Below are positions 32,925 through 42,323 of a stretch of 64,000 nucleotides of DNA, one piece after another. The number at the start of each line of letters is the position of its first letter. Within the stretch, counting starts at the first letter, position 1. A program made the translations under genes and the position numbers. This DNA is from [Actinomadura] parvosata subsp. kistnae (GTDB taxonomy: Bacteria > Actinomycetota > Actinomycetes > Streptosporangiales > Streptosporangiaceae), in contig NZ_OOHJ01000032.1 of assembly GCF_900323885.1 (NCBI RefSeq), positions 105,403 to 169,402 on the forward strand, in the 5' to 3' direction. The notes below the pieces were generated by a model. That model made no database searches. It worked only from the letters and a program-made list of their open reading frames with translations, and had not been told where the DNA came from.

Positions 32925-35621
32925 TCAGGTGAGGTCGAGGCGGGCCAGCTCCCGGCGTGACCGGATGCCGAGCTTGCGGTAGGCCCGATACAGGTGGTGC
33001 TCGATCGTGCGCGGGCTGAGGAACAGGTGTGCGGCGATCTCCCGGCTTGTGCTCCCGTCCCTGGCCAGACGTACGACCTGGAGTTCCTGGGGCGTGAGCC
33101 GCTCCAGCGGGTCGGCGGCCGTCGGCTGGGCTGCCAGGACGGACTCCCCTGTCGCCTTCAGCTCCGCCTCCGCCCGCGCCCGCCACGGCGCGGCCCGCAA
33201 CCGCTCGAAGGTCTTCAGCGCCGCCCGCAGCGGGGTGCGGGCGTCGGTGCCGCGCCGGGCCCGGCGCAGCCACTCGCCGTACACCAGCTCGGTGCGCGCC
33301 TGTTCGAAAGGCCGGTCCGCGCGCCGGTGCGCCGCCAGGGCGCGCAGATAGTCGTCCTCGTCGTCACTCAGCAACGCGCGGCAGCGGGCGCTGACCGCCT
33401 CGGCCCATGGCTGTCTCCCGGCGCGCGCCCAGGCTTCCAGGCGGCGCAGGGGCTCCTCGGCCCGTTCGGGCTCGCCGAGCCGCACGGCCGCCTCGACCTG
33501 CTCGGCTCCGGCTGTGACCAGCATCGTCAAGTGGCGCAGCGGTCCCCGCGCCGCGGCCTCGAGCCGCTCCAGCAGCCGCTCGTAGCGTCCGAGCCCCACA
33601 TCGAGCAGGCAGAGCGCGGCGAGGCCGACCATGCCGCCGGAGTCCGGCTGGTCACCGGCGAGCCGGACGCAGCGTTGCTCGTCGCCCTCGATCGCCGCCA
33701 CCCTGGCCAGCACCGAGTGCAGCCGCGGCACGCGCTGGTGCATCCCCGTGTGGCGGGCCAGCTCGACGGCCTCCGCAATGCACGCCTCGGCGTCACGGTG
33801 CCTGCCGGCCTGCACGTGCACTCCGGCCAGATCCTGCAGCACCTGCGGCAGCGCCCCCACCAGGCCCTGCCGGCGCAACCGCGCCACCTCGGCGCCGGCC
33901 AGGGCGAAGGCCGCGTCGTCGTCGGCCATGACCATCGCGCAGAAGGCGGCCCACCGCGTGGTGGCGCCGTCCAGCGGGGTGCGCCACGCCTGGCCGGTGA
34001 CGTCGGGCGGGGTGCGCGACGCCTGGCCGGTGACGTCGGGCAGGGTGTGCGCGACGAACTGGGCCAGCAGCGGCAGGCCGCGCGCGTAGTCGTCGTCGAC
34101 CAGGTGCGCCAGACCCTGGATCATCGGATCCTGTGCGCCCATGGCGGTCAGCCGTGCGGCCGCGCCCCGGATCACCTCCGCCTCGCCGCAGAGCCAGGCA
34201 TACCCGGCCGCCGTGCGCAGCATGGGCACGGCGCGCACCGGGTCGGCCGGGGGGCACCGTTCCATCAGGAGCCGGGCGGCGGACCGGCCCTGTCCCCGCT
34301 CGAACTCCACCGCCGCCCGTATCTCGGCCAGCGTGGTGAGGGACGCGGGATCGTCCAGCAGGTCCTCGGCCTGGCCGACGAGGCCGGCGGCGTGGTCGGC
34401 GTGGCCGGACGACAGCGCCAGCGCCGCCGCCTGGCCGAGCCGGGCGGCCCGGTCGCGCGGGCGCGGGGTGTAGGTGGCGGCCTGTTCCCACAGCCCGGCG
34501 GCGGCGGCGAAGGCGGCCCGGCCGCGAGCCCTTTCCGCGGCGCGCGTCAACGCCACCGCCAGGTCCTCGTCGGGTGACGTCGTCGCCGCGGCCCGGTGCC
34601 GGAGCCGGCAGTCGTCGTCGGTGGCCGCGTCCGCCAGCGCCCGGTGCACGGCGATCCGCCGCGCCAGCGGCGCGCCCTGGTAGGCGGCGGTGCGGATCAG
34701 GGGATGGCGGAAGGCGATGACAGCGGCACTCACCTCGACGAGTCCGGCCTTCTCGGCCTCCTCCAGGTCCTCCGGCCCGACTCCGAGCGCGTCCGCGGCG
34801 CTCAGCAGCATCGGCAGGTCGCCACGGCCCTCGGCGGCGATCATCAGCATCATGAGACGGGTCTTGTCGGGCAGCAGGGCGATGCGCGAGCGGAAGGACG
34901 CGAGCACCCGGTCGGCGATCGGGATCGGGCCGGCCGCCGCGTGGTAGCGCCTGCGTTCGGAGGAGAACTCGATCAGCGCCAGCGGGTTCCCCTCGGACTC
35001 GGCGATCACCTGCTCCCGGGCCGCGGGGGTCAGGCCCCGGTGGGCCAGCACCCGTTCCGCGTCCTCCTGCGACAGCCTGGACGGGCGGATCTCGGGCAGA
35101 CCGGCGGCGGTGAACCCCTCCTCCCGGGCGGCGAACAGCAGCGCCACCTTCTCCTCCGTCAGACGGCGGGCGGCGAACAGCAGCGCTTCGGCGGTGGCGT
35201 GGTCGAGCCAGTGCGCGTCGTCGACCAGGCAGAGCAGCGGCCCGTCGTCAGCGAGATGGGCCAGCAGGCTCATCACGGCCAGCCCGGACAGGAACCTGTC
35301 CCGCGCGCCCGCGCCACCCGAGCCGAGCACCGCCCGCAGGGCGTCCGCCTGTGCCCCGGGCAGCGCATCGAGGTGTTCCTGGACCGGCCAGAGCAGTTGG
35401 ACGAGCCCGGCGAAGGCGAGATCCGCCTCCGTCTCGACGCCGGTGACCCGCAGGACGCGCACCCCGATGCCGGTGCAGTACTCGGCGGCCCAGTCGAGCA
35501 GCGCCGATTTGCCGATGCCGGGCTCGCCGCGCAGGACGAGGCCGCCGCTGCGGCCGCCACGCGCGGCCGCCACGAGGTCCTCGATCGCGGCCTGCTCGCC
35601 CGCCCTGCCGTACAGCAGCAA
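32925..35621 (-). CDS. LAL-family LuxR transcriptional regulator with ATPase domain
   Basis: 898 residues if started at the TTG at 35621 (MLLYGRAGEQAAIEDLVAAA), chosen because family members begin at this point and AAGG lies nine bases upstream; longer in-frame starts add unrelated residues. The P-loop is LRGEPGIGKSALLDWA; a Walker-B-like LLCLVDDAHWLD follows. A helical middle holds a 33-bp in-frame duplication. The C-terminal LuxR domain reads LTPQELQVVRLARDGSTSRE, SPRTIEHHLYRAYRKLGI. It probably activates the divergent ene-reductase/MFS operon at 35776. Confidence 0.9.
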   Translation of the reverse strand: MLLYGRAGEQAAIEDLVAAARGGRSGGLVLRGEPGIGKSALLDWAAEYCTGIGVRVLRVTGVETEADLAFAGLVQLLWPVQEHLDALPGAQADALRAVLGSGGAGARDRFLSGLAVMSLLAHLADDGPLLCLVDDAHWLDHATAEALLFAARRLTEEKVALLFAAREEGFTAAGLPEIRPSRLSQEDAERVLAHRGLTPAAREQVIAESEGNPLALIEFSSERRRYHAAAGPIPIADRVLASFRSRIALLPDKTRLMMLMIAAEGRGDLPMLLSAADALGVGPEDLEEAEKAGLVEVSAAVIAFRHPLIRTAAYQGAPLARRIAVHRALADAATDDDCRLRHRAAATTSPDEDLAVALTRAAERARGRAAFAAAAGLWEQAATYTPRPRDRAARLGQAAALALSSGHADHAAGLVGQAEDLLDDPASLTTLAEIRAAVEFERGQGRSAARLLMERCPPADPVRAVPMLRTAAGYAWLCGEAEVIRGAAARLTAMGAQDPMIQGLAHLVDDDYARGLPLLAQFVAHTLPDVTGQASRTPPDVTGQAWRTPLDGATTRWAAFCAMVMADDDAAFALAGAEVARLRRQGLVGALPQVLQDLAGVHVQAGRHRDAEACIAEAVELARHTGMHQRVPRLHSVLARVAAIEGDEQRCVRLAGDQPDSGGMVGLAALCLLDVGLGRYERLLERLEAAARGPLRHLTMLVTAGAEQVEAAVRLGEPERAEEPLRRLEAWARAGRQPWAEAVSARCRALLSDDEDDYLRALAAHRRADRPFEQARTELVYGEWLRRARRGTDARTPLRAALKTFERLRAAPWRARAEAELKATGESVLAAQPTAADPLERLTPQELQVVRLARDGSTSREIAAHLFLSPRTIEHHLYRAYRKLGIRSRRELARLDLT
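33981..34046 (+). repeat. 33-bp tandem duplication inside the LAL gene
   Basis: Units at 33981-34013 and 34014-34046 differ at only two or three bases. They are in frame and give two copies of the 11-residue unit TPPDVTGQAWR / TPLDGA-flanked DVTGQASR in the regulator's helical region. It appears to be a recent expansion. Confidence 0.85.
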
Positions 35622-35641
35622 CCGACCATGCCTTTCGTGCG

Positions 35642-35677
35642 GGGATACGTACGGGGGTGCCGTCCGGGATACGTACG
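35642..35677 (+). promoter_or_regulatory. direct repeats GGGATACGTACG, candidate operator
   Basis: GGGATACGTACG occurs at 35642-35653 and again at 35666-35677, 24 bp apart, in the 154-bp gap between the LAL regulator and the ene-reductase. Each copy contains the palindrome CGTACG, and a related inverted TCCCGTACCG follows at 35690. The placement suggests binding of the adjacent regulator. Confidence 0.45.
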
Positions 35678-35775
35678 CGATCCCAGTAGTCCCGTACCGA
35701 AACCTTACCGATTCGGCCGGTAAACGCCCGTTCATACCCTCGTGGCAACGACGACCCCGTGACGAGGAGGGTGAC

Positions 35776-36864
35776 GTGAACGAGCTTCTCACGCCGGTGA
35801 CCATCGGCGAGCTGGATCTTCCCAACCGCCTGATCATGGCGCCCATGACGCGCAGCCGGGCACGGGACGGGCTCGTCGGTGAACTGACCGCCGAGTACTA
35901 CGCCCAGCGCGCCGCCGCCGGTCTGATCATCACCGAGGGCACCCAGCCATGCGTGATCGGCCAGGGCTACATCGACACCCCCGGCTTGCACACGCCGGAG
36001 CAGGTGACGGCCTGGCGGCTGGTCACGGACGCGGTGCACCGGCGCGGCGGCCGCATCGCGGTCCAGATCATGCATTCCGGGCGGATCGGCCATCCCTGCC
36101 TGTATCCCGGAGGGGAGCTTCCCCTCGCTCCGTCGGCGATCTGCTCCGGAGAGCGGCTCTACACCCCCGAAGGGCTGCTGGAGCACCCGACGCCGAGGGA
36201 GATGACGCTGGCCGACATCGACCAGGCCATCGAGGACTTCGCCGCCGCGGCCCGGCTGGCGGTGGAGGCCGGCTTCGACGCGGTCGAGCTGCACGGCGCC
36301 AGCGGCTACCTGATCCACCAGTTCCTGTCGGACAACACCAACCGGCGCACCGACGCCTACGGCGGTTCGGTGGCCGGGCGCCTCAGGTTCGCCGTGGAGG
36401 TGGTGCGGGCCGTGGCCGACGCCATCGGGGCGGAGCGCACCGGTCTGCGCATCTCGCCCGGCATCACGTACAACGGTATGAACGAGGGCGATACGGAGGT
36501 CCTCTACACGGAGCTCGCTCGCGCGCTCGCCCCGTACGGACTGGCGTACCTGCACGTCTCGGAGAACGGCACCCGCGAGGTAACCAAGATCATCCGCGAG
36601 GAGTGGGACGGGCCGCTCATCCTCAACCCGCACCCGTGGAGCGGCGATGAGCCGGCGAGCCCCGCGGACGGGGCCGAGGCGCTGCGGTCCGGGCTGGCCG
36701 ACGCGGTCTCCTTCGGCCGGCTGTGGCTGGCCAACCCCGACCTGCCCGCCAGGATCGCGGCGGACGGGCCGTACAACGAGGCCGACCCCAGCACCTTCTA
36801 CGGCGGCGACCACCGCGGCTACACCGACTATCCGGTCCTGTCCACCGAAGGGGAGGACCGATGA
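35776..36864 (+). CDS. alkene reductase (old yellow enzyme family)
   Basis: 362 residues from a GTG preceded by GAGGAGG. FMN/substrate motifs are visible: TIGELDLPNRLIMAPMTRSR, GLIITEGTQPCVIGQGY, QIMHSGRIGHPCLYPGG, the substrate-binding FDAVELHGASGYLIHQFLSD, NTNRRTDAYGGSVAGR, and DAVSFGRLWLANPDLP. The enzyme reduces activated C=C bonds of enones or nitro compounds with NAD(P)H. It overlaps the MFS gene at 36861 by four bases and forms an operon with it. Confidence 0.94.
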   Translation: MNELLTPVTIGELDLPNRLIMAPMTRSRARDGLVGELTAEYYAQRAAAGLIITEGTQPCVIGQGYIDTPGLHTPEQVTAWRLVTDAVHRRGGRIAVQIMHSGRIGHPCLYPGGELPLAPSAICSGERLYTPEGLLEHPTPREMTLADIDQAIEDFAAAARLAVEAGFDAVELHGASGYLIHQFLSDNTNRRTDAYGGSVAGRLRFAVEVVRAVADAIGAERTGLRISPGITYNGMNEGDTEVLYTELARALAPYGLAYLHVSENGTREVTKIIREEWDGPLILNPHPWSGDEPASPADGAEALRSGLADAVSFGRLWLANPDLPARIAADGPYNEADPSTFYGGDHRGYTDYPVLSTEGEDR

Positions 36865-38060
36865 GCGGCACGACCCGCACCCGCACCGGCGCCCCGGCCC
36901 GGGAGGTGCCGGCGGCGTGGCTGGCGCTGCTGGCGGGACCGCTCTCCTTCGGGATCGCCGGGCCCAGCCTCATCCTGCCGGACGCCGCCCGCGACCTCGG
37001 ACTGGACCTGGGCGCCGTGACCTGGATCGTCACCGCCTTCGGCTGGGCCATCGCGATCGGCACCCCCTTGATGGCGGGCTTGCAGAGTCACCAGGGCGTA
37101 CGCCGGGCCCTGCTCACCTGTGCGGCGCTGGTCGCCCTGGGCGCCGTGCTCGTGGTGAGCGTGCCCTCGCTGCCGTCGCTCGTGCTGGGCAGCGCGGCTC
37201 AAGGGCTCGGCACTGCCGGGTTCACCACGATCGCCATGAGCCTCACCCGCTCGGCGCGCTCCATGGGGCTCGTCACGGCCTCGCTGGCGACGGTCGGCTC
37301 CACCGCGCCGCTGATCGCCGACCTGGCCGGAGAGCTGCTGTCCTGGCAGGCGGGCCTGGCCCTGCCCGCGCTGAGCCTGCTCGCCGTCCCCGGCGTGCTG
37401 CGCCACCGACCCGCCGGCCCGGCGCCGGACGCGCCCTTCGACCCGGTGGGCGCGGTGCTGCTGACCGCCTTGGTCACCGCGCTGGTGTTCGTGCCCCACT
37501 CATGGCCGGTCGCGGGGACGGCCGCCGTGGCCGCCGGTGGGCTGCTGGCGCTGCACCTGCGGTCCAGGCGCGACGGATTCGTGCCCGCCTCGATCGTCCG
37601 CGCTCCGGTGTTCCTCCTGACGTCCGGACTGGCGTTGCTGCTGGCCGCGACCAACTTCGGCATGATCTATCTGCTGCCCGCCCTGCTCGCCGGACGGGCG
37701 GGCTGGACCAGCGGCCAGGTGGGAGCCGCCATCCTGTGGCCGCTGCTGTTCGGCGGGCTGGCCTCCTACGGGATGATCGCCGCCACCGCGAAAGCGCCGG
37801 TGAAGGCCGTTGCCGGGCTCTTTCCCGGGCTGGCGGCGGCAGGCGTGGGGCTGGCATGCCTCAGCCTCTCGCCGGCCGTCCTCCTCATCGCGCAGGCGCT
37901 CACCTCGCTCGCCGCCGCCTCCGGACAAGGGGCGTTCGCGGCACGCGCCGCCGCCGCGGTGCCCGACGGCGCCAGGTCGACGGCGATGGGCCAGTTCAAC
38001 CTCTGCTACCTGCTCGGCGCCGCATTCGGCCCCGCCATCGCCGCCGCGCTGACCGGCTGA
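36861..38060 (+). CDS. MFS drug/metabolite exporter
   Basis: 399 residues, ATG overlapping the previous stop (ATGA). It begins with a short polar N-terminus and LALLAGPLSFGIAGPSLILP, then VTWIVTAFGWAIAIGTPLMA and the TM2-3 loop GLQSHQGVRRALLTCA. About twelve helices are present. Co-transcription with the ene-reductase suggests detoxification: reduce, then export. Confidence 0.92.
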   Translation: MSGTTRTRTGAPAREVPAAWLALLAGPLSFGIAGPSLILPDAARDLGLDLGAVTWIVTAFGWAIAIGTPLMAGLQSHQGVRRALLTCAALVALGAVLVVSVPSLPSLVLGSAAQGLGTAGFTTIAMSLTRSARSMGLVTASLATVGSTAPLIADLAGELLSWQAGLALPALSLLAVPGVLRHRPAGPAPDAPFDPVGAVLLTALVTALVFVPHSWPVAGTAAVAAGGLLALHLRSRRDGFVPASIVRAPVFLLTSGLALLLAATNFGMIYLLPALLAGRAGWTSGQVGAAILWPLLFGGLASYGMIAATAKAPVKAVAGLFPGLAAAGVGLACLSLSPAVLLIAQALTSLAAASGQGAFAARAAAAVPDGARSTAMGQFNLCYLLGAAFGPAIAAALTG

Positions 38061-38069
38061 CCTCGACGC

Positions 38070-38536
38070 CTCGGTCCAGGCTCCATGGGATCGGCGATCG
38101 CCGGAACGTTCGTCGAACGCGGACATCGCACAACGGTCTGGAACCGAACGGCAGGTAGGAGCGCGCCGCTGGTCGACCTCGGCGCCACGGCGGCCGCGAC
38201 AGCCGCGGAGGCGGTGGCGGCCGGCCCGCTCGTCGTGGTCTGCCCGGCGTCGGCTACCACGGCGAGGACCCCGGCTTCGCCGGCTCGCTGGCCGCATATC
38301 CGCCGTTGCTGACCGGGATCGCCAAGGCGGTCGCGAGCGGCGAACACCCGCCGGATCTCGGTCCGCTCCGCGTCCAGGCCGCGCTGATGGACTGCATGAT
38401 CGGCCACCGGGAGTCCGCCGGCGCGGAAGCCATACGGATGCGCCAGGTCAAGGAACTGATGGATCGCCGGATCGCCGACGGCCACGGCGAACAGGGCTTC
38501 TCGAGCCTGTTCGAGCTGCTGGCGAAGGAAGGCTGA
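38070..38536 (+). pseudogene. imine-reductase-like oxidoreductase, truncated and frameshifted
   Basis: The frame reads LGPGSMGSAIAGTFVERGHR, TTVWNRTAGRSAPLVDLGAT (Rossmann GxGxMG and NRT loop) and breaks after VVVCPA. The neighbouring frame continues YHGEDPGFAGSLAAYPPLLT, then MIGHRESAGAEAIRMRQVKE and FSSLFELLAKEG. The first beta strand and most of the catalytic middle are missing. The intact relative is at 25680-26558. Confidence 0.75.
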
Positions 38537-38544
38537 ATCGCGTC

Positions 38545-38946
38545 ATGAACCACCAGGACGAAACCATGCTCCTCTTCCGCAACACCATGCGCATCACCGA
38601 CGGCCACCTGGAGGATTTCCGCGACGCCATCGCCCGAGCCGTGGAGTTCGCCCAGCAGCACGGCCCGCAGCTGATGGTGCAGACCTTCGTGGACGACAAG
38701 CGGATGCTCGCGCACAGCTTCCAGCTCTATCGGGACTCCGACGCGGTCCGCCTGCACTGGAAGCTCGCGGACCCGTTCATCCAAGAGGTGATGAAGCACT
38801 GCCGGGTGGAGCACTTCGAGGTGTTCGGTGAGCCGGACGCCGAGGTGGCGGCGGGCCTGCGCGCGTCGCTGGGCGAGCGGACCCCGCTCACGTTCTCCGC
38901 CCGCGTCGCCGGCTTCCTCCGCTTCGGCGTGGCACCTCAGGCGTAG
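38545..38946 (+). CDS. hypothetical protein, possibly ABM-like ferredoxin fold
   Basis: 133 residues starting MNHQDETMLLFRNTMRITDG. Pieces such as AIARAVEFAQQHGPQLMVQT, FVDDKRMLAHSFQLYRDSDA and IQEVMKHCRVEHFEVFGEPD look like a dimeric alpha+beta-barrel domain (compare ABM proteins), followed by SFSARVAGFLRFGVAPQA. The function is not recognised. Confidence 0.6.
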   Translation: MNHQDETMLLFRNTMRITDGHLEDFRDAIARAVEFAQQHGPQLMVQTFVDDKRMLAHSFQLYRDSDAVRLHWKLADPFIQEVMKHCRVEHFEVFGEPDAEVAAGLRASLGERTPLTFSARVAGFLRFGVAPQA

Positions 38947-39120
38947 CCGGCGTGTGCCCGCACACCGCCCGGACGCGAAGCCGAGCTCCCCGTCGGCGTC
39001 GTCATTGCCGGCGACTTCCCCAACGGCCGATGGACCGTCCAGAGCGACGGCATCACCACCGTTTTGAGCGAACCTGCTGGTCAGCCAGTTGTGTTGCCCG
39101 CGGTCAGGTGTCGTGGGGCG

Positions 39121-40263
39121 TCACGGTCTCGTTCCGCCGTAGTCGTCCCGCTTGTCGCGCCAGACGGCGTGGGGGTGAGGCCCGTCGCTGGTGTAGGGGG
39201 TATCCATGACGAGTTCGATCCAGAGGGTCGGGCCGTCGATGCGGATGTAGTCACCTGAGTTCGTGAGTGATGGTCCACCGGAATAGCTCACGTAGGTGTC
39301 ATCCAGTTCGGCCTCGTACTTCGCCAGGTAGCTGTGCGCGCTCGCGTCGTCGGCATCGTTGACGTAGTTGGTGACGGCCTGCCGCACGAGCTGGCGTTGT
39401 TTCTCGCTGAGGGTGGAGACCTGGACGCCCGATGGCGTCTCGGGGAAAGCCCAGTCGGTGCCGGGGGCGAGGAGGAGATCGCGGTAGGTCTCCTTGAGGC
39501 GCGCCTGGGCAAGCTGCTCATCGGTGAAGGACGCGAGCAGCGCGACGAAGGTGTCCCACTCGTGTCCTTCCGGCCGGTACTGGACCCCGTTGTAGTGGAA
39601 TTCCGGGGGTTCCATGCCTCGGAAGGACGGGGTCGCGCTGATCAGCGCGCCATTCTCGTAGGTGTTGTTGACCGCGAGGTGGTGGCCGCCGAATTGCAGC
39701 TGCCATCTGCCGGTTTCCGAAGGGGTGCCGAGGAAGGCGACGCGGAAGTCGCCGCGGCCGTAGCCGTCGCCCGCACCGATGCTCCGCAGGTAGTCGTCGG
39801 CGATGAGGTGCTGCTGAATCTGCGCGTACCCGTCGCGTTCCCCACTGCCGGTCGCCGCCGCGAGAAGGGCATTGAGGGAATCCCACTGTTCGTCGCTGAG
39901 CGTGCTCAAATCCACGCCGAGCCGCCCCCGGTCGCCGAGATACCACTGGGGGTAGGTGTGCCAGCGGGAAGCATTCTGGAACGTGTACGGGTGTTCGAGG
40001 TCGGCTCGTTGCCTTTCGGTGAGGCTGTTCTTGAAGTCGTTCGCCTTTTGCAGGAGGTGCGCGTAAGTCATCGGGTTTTCCGGTGCCGCCTCGGTGTCTC
40101 TTTGTGCTGTCAGAGTCTTGGTGACGGGCGGCTTGGATGACGTCGCGGGCGGAGAGGTCGTGCTGCCGTCCGGATCGGAGCTCGTGCAGGCCGCCGGCCC
40201 CAGCGCGACGAAAAGAACGATCCAGGCCGCGACGGCCCTGGGCGGTCGTGGGTTTCGGGGCAA
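39121..40263 (-). CDS. DUF3500-type lipoprotein
   Basis: 380 residues from a TTG at 40263 with GAGGAG upstream. A lipoprotein signal (VAAWIVLFVALGPAACTSSD) gives a lipobox Cys. The mature protein has a Thr/Ser/Pro linker and two similar stretches (SDEQWDSLNALLAAATGSGE and TDEQLAQARLKETYRDLLLA) in a DUF3500 domain, with FGGHHLAVNNTYENGALISA as the most diagnostic segment. It is anchored outside the membrane; activity is unknown. It is divergent from the LysR gene at 40472. Confidence 0.8.
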   Translation of the reverse strand: MPRNPRPPRAVAAWIVLFVALGPAACTSSDPDGSTTSPPATSSKPPVTKTLTAQRDTEAAPENPMTYAHLLQKANDFKNSLTERQRADLEHPYTFQNASRWHTYPQWYLGDRGRLGVDLSTLSDEQWDSLNALLAAATGSGERDGYAQIQQHLIADDYLRSIGAGDGYGRGDFRVAFLGTPSETGRWQLQFGGHHLAVNNTYENGALISATPSFRGMEPPEFHYNGVQYRPEGHEWDTFVALLASFTDEQLAQARLKETYRDLLLAPGTDWAFPETPSGVQVSTLSEKQRQLVRQAVTNYVNDADDASAHSYLAKYEAELDDTYVSYSGGPSLTNSGDYIRIDGPTLWIELVMDTPYTSDGPHPHAVWRDKRDDYGGTRP

Positions 40264-40446
40264 GATGAGCTCTCCTCTTTCATGCGTACGGTTTCGGGCG
40301 GCGGCACGAACACGACCTCGGCCGGGGCCGGGCCTGGGGCCGCGCAGCGGCACACGCACGCGACACGGCTCGCGGGTGCGGTGGCACTCACCTCAAGTCA
40401 AGAGAGCACGACTCATAATGTCCACTGCAAGATTGGCATCCCTGGA

Positions 40447-40461
40447 TTGCGTCTGATGCAA
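40447..40461 (+). promoter_or_regulatory. candidate LysR-type box TTGC-N7-GCAA
   Basis: TTGCGTCTGATGCAA is an interrupted palindrome ten bases upstream of the LysR gene start and in the gap shared with the divergent DUF3500 gene. LysR-type regulators bind such T-N11-A dyads and usually repress their own gene while controlling the divergent one. Confidence 0.4.
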
Positions 40462-40471
40462 TACTGAGGCG

Positions 40472-41410
40472 ATGGCGGACAGTCTCGATCTCAACCTCCT
40501 TCGCGTGTTCGACGCGCTGATCCAGACCGGCAGCGTGACCGCCGCGGCCGAGCAGCTCCACCTGTCGCCCCCCGCGACGAGCCGGGCCCTGGGCAGATTG
40601 CGGCGGGCCATGGGCGACGAGATCATGGTTCGCGCGGGCCGCGGTCTGGTGCCGACGCCGTTCGCTCAGCGTGCGGCTCATACGGTTCGCCGCCTTCTGG
40701 AGGAAGTCAGCCAGTTGGGTGTCGACGGGCAAGGAACCGACCCCACCAAATGGCGTCGAAACTTCGCCATCCGCATCAACGACGCCCTCGTGCCCCTGCT
40801 CGCGCCGGCCATCCTTGCCCGGGTACGAGAACAAGCGCTGGGGATCACGGTACGGTTCGTAGCCGAAGGGAACGAAAGCCCCGATGCGCTCCGTGACGGC
40901 ACCATCGACCTGGATATCGGAGTGCCTGATCCCGTCCTGCCGGATCTTCAGACCCAGCGGCTCTTCCGCGACCACTATGTGGCCGTGTTCGCCGCGCATT
41001 CGAGCCTGGCCCGCATCGGGAGCCTCACGGTCGACGACATCTGCGCCTTCCCGCACGTGAGCGCATCACGCCGTGGTCGCACACGCGGCCCCATCGACGC
41101 CGCGTTGCAGGAACAGGGGCGGAGCCGCAAGGTCATCGCGAGCGTTCCCTCGATGACCGCGGCCGCGATCCTCGCCCTGGAGGACGACCTCATCGTCCCG
41201 ATGCCCAGCCTGCTCGCCCGGCATCTCATCGCCCGCGGCCTGCCACTGTGTCAAAGCGCTCTGCCCTTCGACGTACCGCCGCTCGACATCGCCGTCCAGT
41301 GGCATCAACGGCTCGACACGGACCGCCCCACCCAATGGTTGCGGGCCCTCATCCAAACCGCCGTACCCGAGACTCCTGCCCGGGGCCGCCTCGCCGCCGG
41401 AGGTCCTTGA
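40472..41410 (+). CDS. LysR-family transcriptional regulator
   Basis: 312 residues. The HTH lies in LDLNLLRVFDALIQTGSVTA, AAEQLHLSPPATSRALGRLR. It continues as the NodD/SyrM-like LysR branch (GRGLVPTPFAQRAAHTVRRL, NDALVPLLAPAILARVREQA, FRDHYVAVFAAHSSLARIG, LPFDVPPLDIAVQWHQRLD). It is probably the regulator of the divergent DUF3500 lipoprotein gene and of itself. Confidence 0.92.
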   Translation: MADSLDLNLLRVFDALIQTGSVTAAAEQLHLSPPATSRALGRLRRAMGDEIMVRAGRGLVPTPFAQRAAHTVRRLLEEVSQLGVDGQGTDPTKWRRNFAIRINDALVPLLAPAILARVREQALGITVRFVAEGNESPDALRDGTIDLDIGVPDPVLPDLQTQRLFRDHYVAVFAAHSSLARIGSLTVDDICAFPHVSASRRGRTRGPIDAALQEQGRSRKVIASVPSMTAAAILALEDDLIVPMPSLLARHLIARGLPLCQSALPFDVPPLDIAVQWHQRLDTDRPTQWLRALIQTAVPETPARGRLAAGGP

Positions 41411-41653
41411 CGGCCAGCACGACGTCATCGCGGCGGCCCTTGCCTGTGCGGTGATCGAGGAGGGCCTGCTCACCCGGTCGCCGTGCCGGCCGGTTCCTGG
41501 CCATGGAGGCTGCTCCCCCGAGCGAGGCCACGCCCTGTTCTGTTCCGGCCCGAGTCTGTCTTTCTTAGAGTGGAGGATGCCCGGCGACACCGAGCGAGCA
41601 ATCGCGGCGCGCCCGTGTTGCGCGTGCCAGACGTCACCGGTTCGGAGGTGCCC

Positions 41654-42277
41654 ATGGTGAACGAACGCGACATCCGGACAGCCGCGGCGCTGCTGACCGC
41701 GCTGGCCGCGCGTGACCCTGACCACTCCTTGAGCCGTGAGGCTCTGCGGATGGCCGTTCGCTTGAGCTCTGCCATAACGCGTTCTGACGAGACCATCCCC
41801 GCTCGCCGCCCGGCCGTGTCTGCGGTCGGCTCCGGCTCTGGCGGCGTGCTCACCGTCCAGGCCGGCGACGAGCTGGCCCGGCGCGCAGCCGCGCGGGCGG
41901 TGGTGGCCGCGCAGATGCGCGAGCGCGCGGCTGAGGGAGCCCGGCGTGCCGCGAACGCCCTGGCCACGCTGCGTCAGCGGCAGGCTTCCCTTGCCGAACG
42001 GGGCTGGCTGCCCGGCCGCGACAACGTCGCCGCTGTCGTCGAACGCTACGAGGCGGCCCGGCGGCGCTATGACGCCCGCGAGCACACCCTCATCAACCGT
42101 GCGCTGGGCATCCTCATGGCGCAGCAGCGCTGTAGTCCTGAGCGTGCTCTGCAGACGATGCATGCTCGGGCGCACCGGCAGGGCTGCGACCTGCCACAGA
42201 TCGCGATCGAGCTGATCGGCTCGATCAGCAGCCAGTCGCCCTCGTCTGTGCATGTGCAGCACTCCCCGGCCCGCTGA
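41654..42277 (+). CDS. ANTAR-domain protein with long helical N-terminus
   Basis: 207 residues, ATG at 41654 with GGAGG upstream. The first 140 residues are Ala/Arg-rich helices (RRAAARAVVAAQMRERAAEG, ARRAANALATLRQRQASLAE) with no GAF or receiver domain. The last about 60 form an ANTAR three-helix RNA-binding domain (INRALGILMAQQRCSPERAL, QTMHARAHRQGCDLPQIAIE). ANTAR proteins act as antiterminators by binding paired hairpins in mRNA. A coiled coil as the input domain is uncommon. The 243-bp gap upstream shows no gene. Confidence 0.75.
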   Translation: MVNERDIRTAAALLTALAARDPDHSLSREALRMAVRLSSAITRSDETIPARRPAVSAVGSGSGGVLTVQAGDELARRAAARAVVAAQMRERAAEGARRAANALATLRQRQASLAERGWLPGRDNVAAVVERYEAARRRYDAREHTLINRALGILMAQQRCSPERALQTMHARAHRQGCDLPQIAIELIGSISSQSPSSVHVQHSPAR

Positions 42278-42323
42278 AGTCTCACGCCGGTCGGGCCCCG
42301 AGTCTGCTCGCGGGTCGCCGCCG

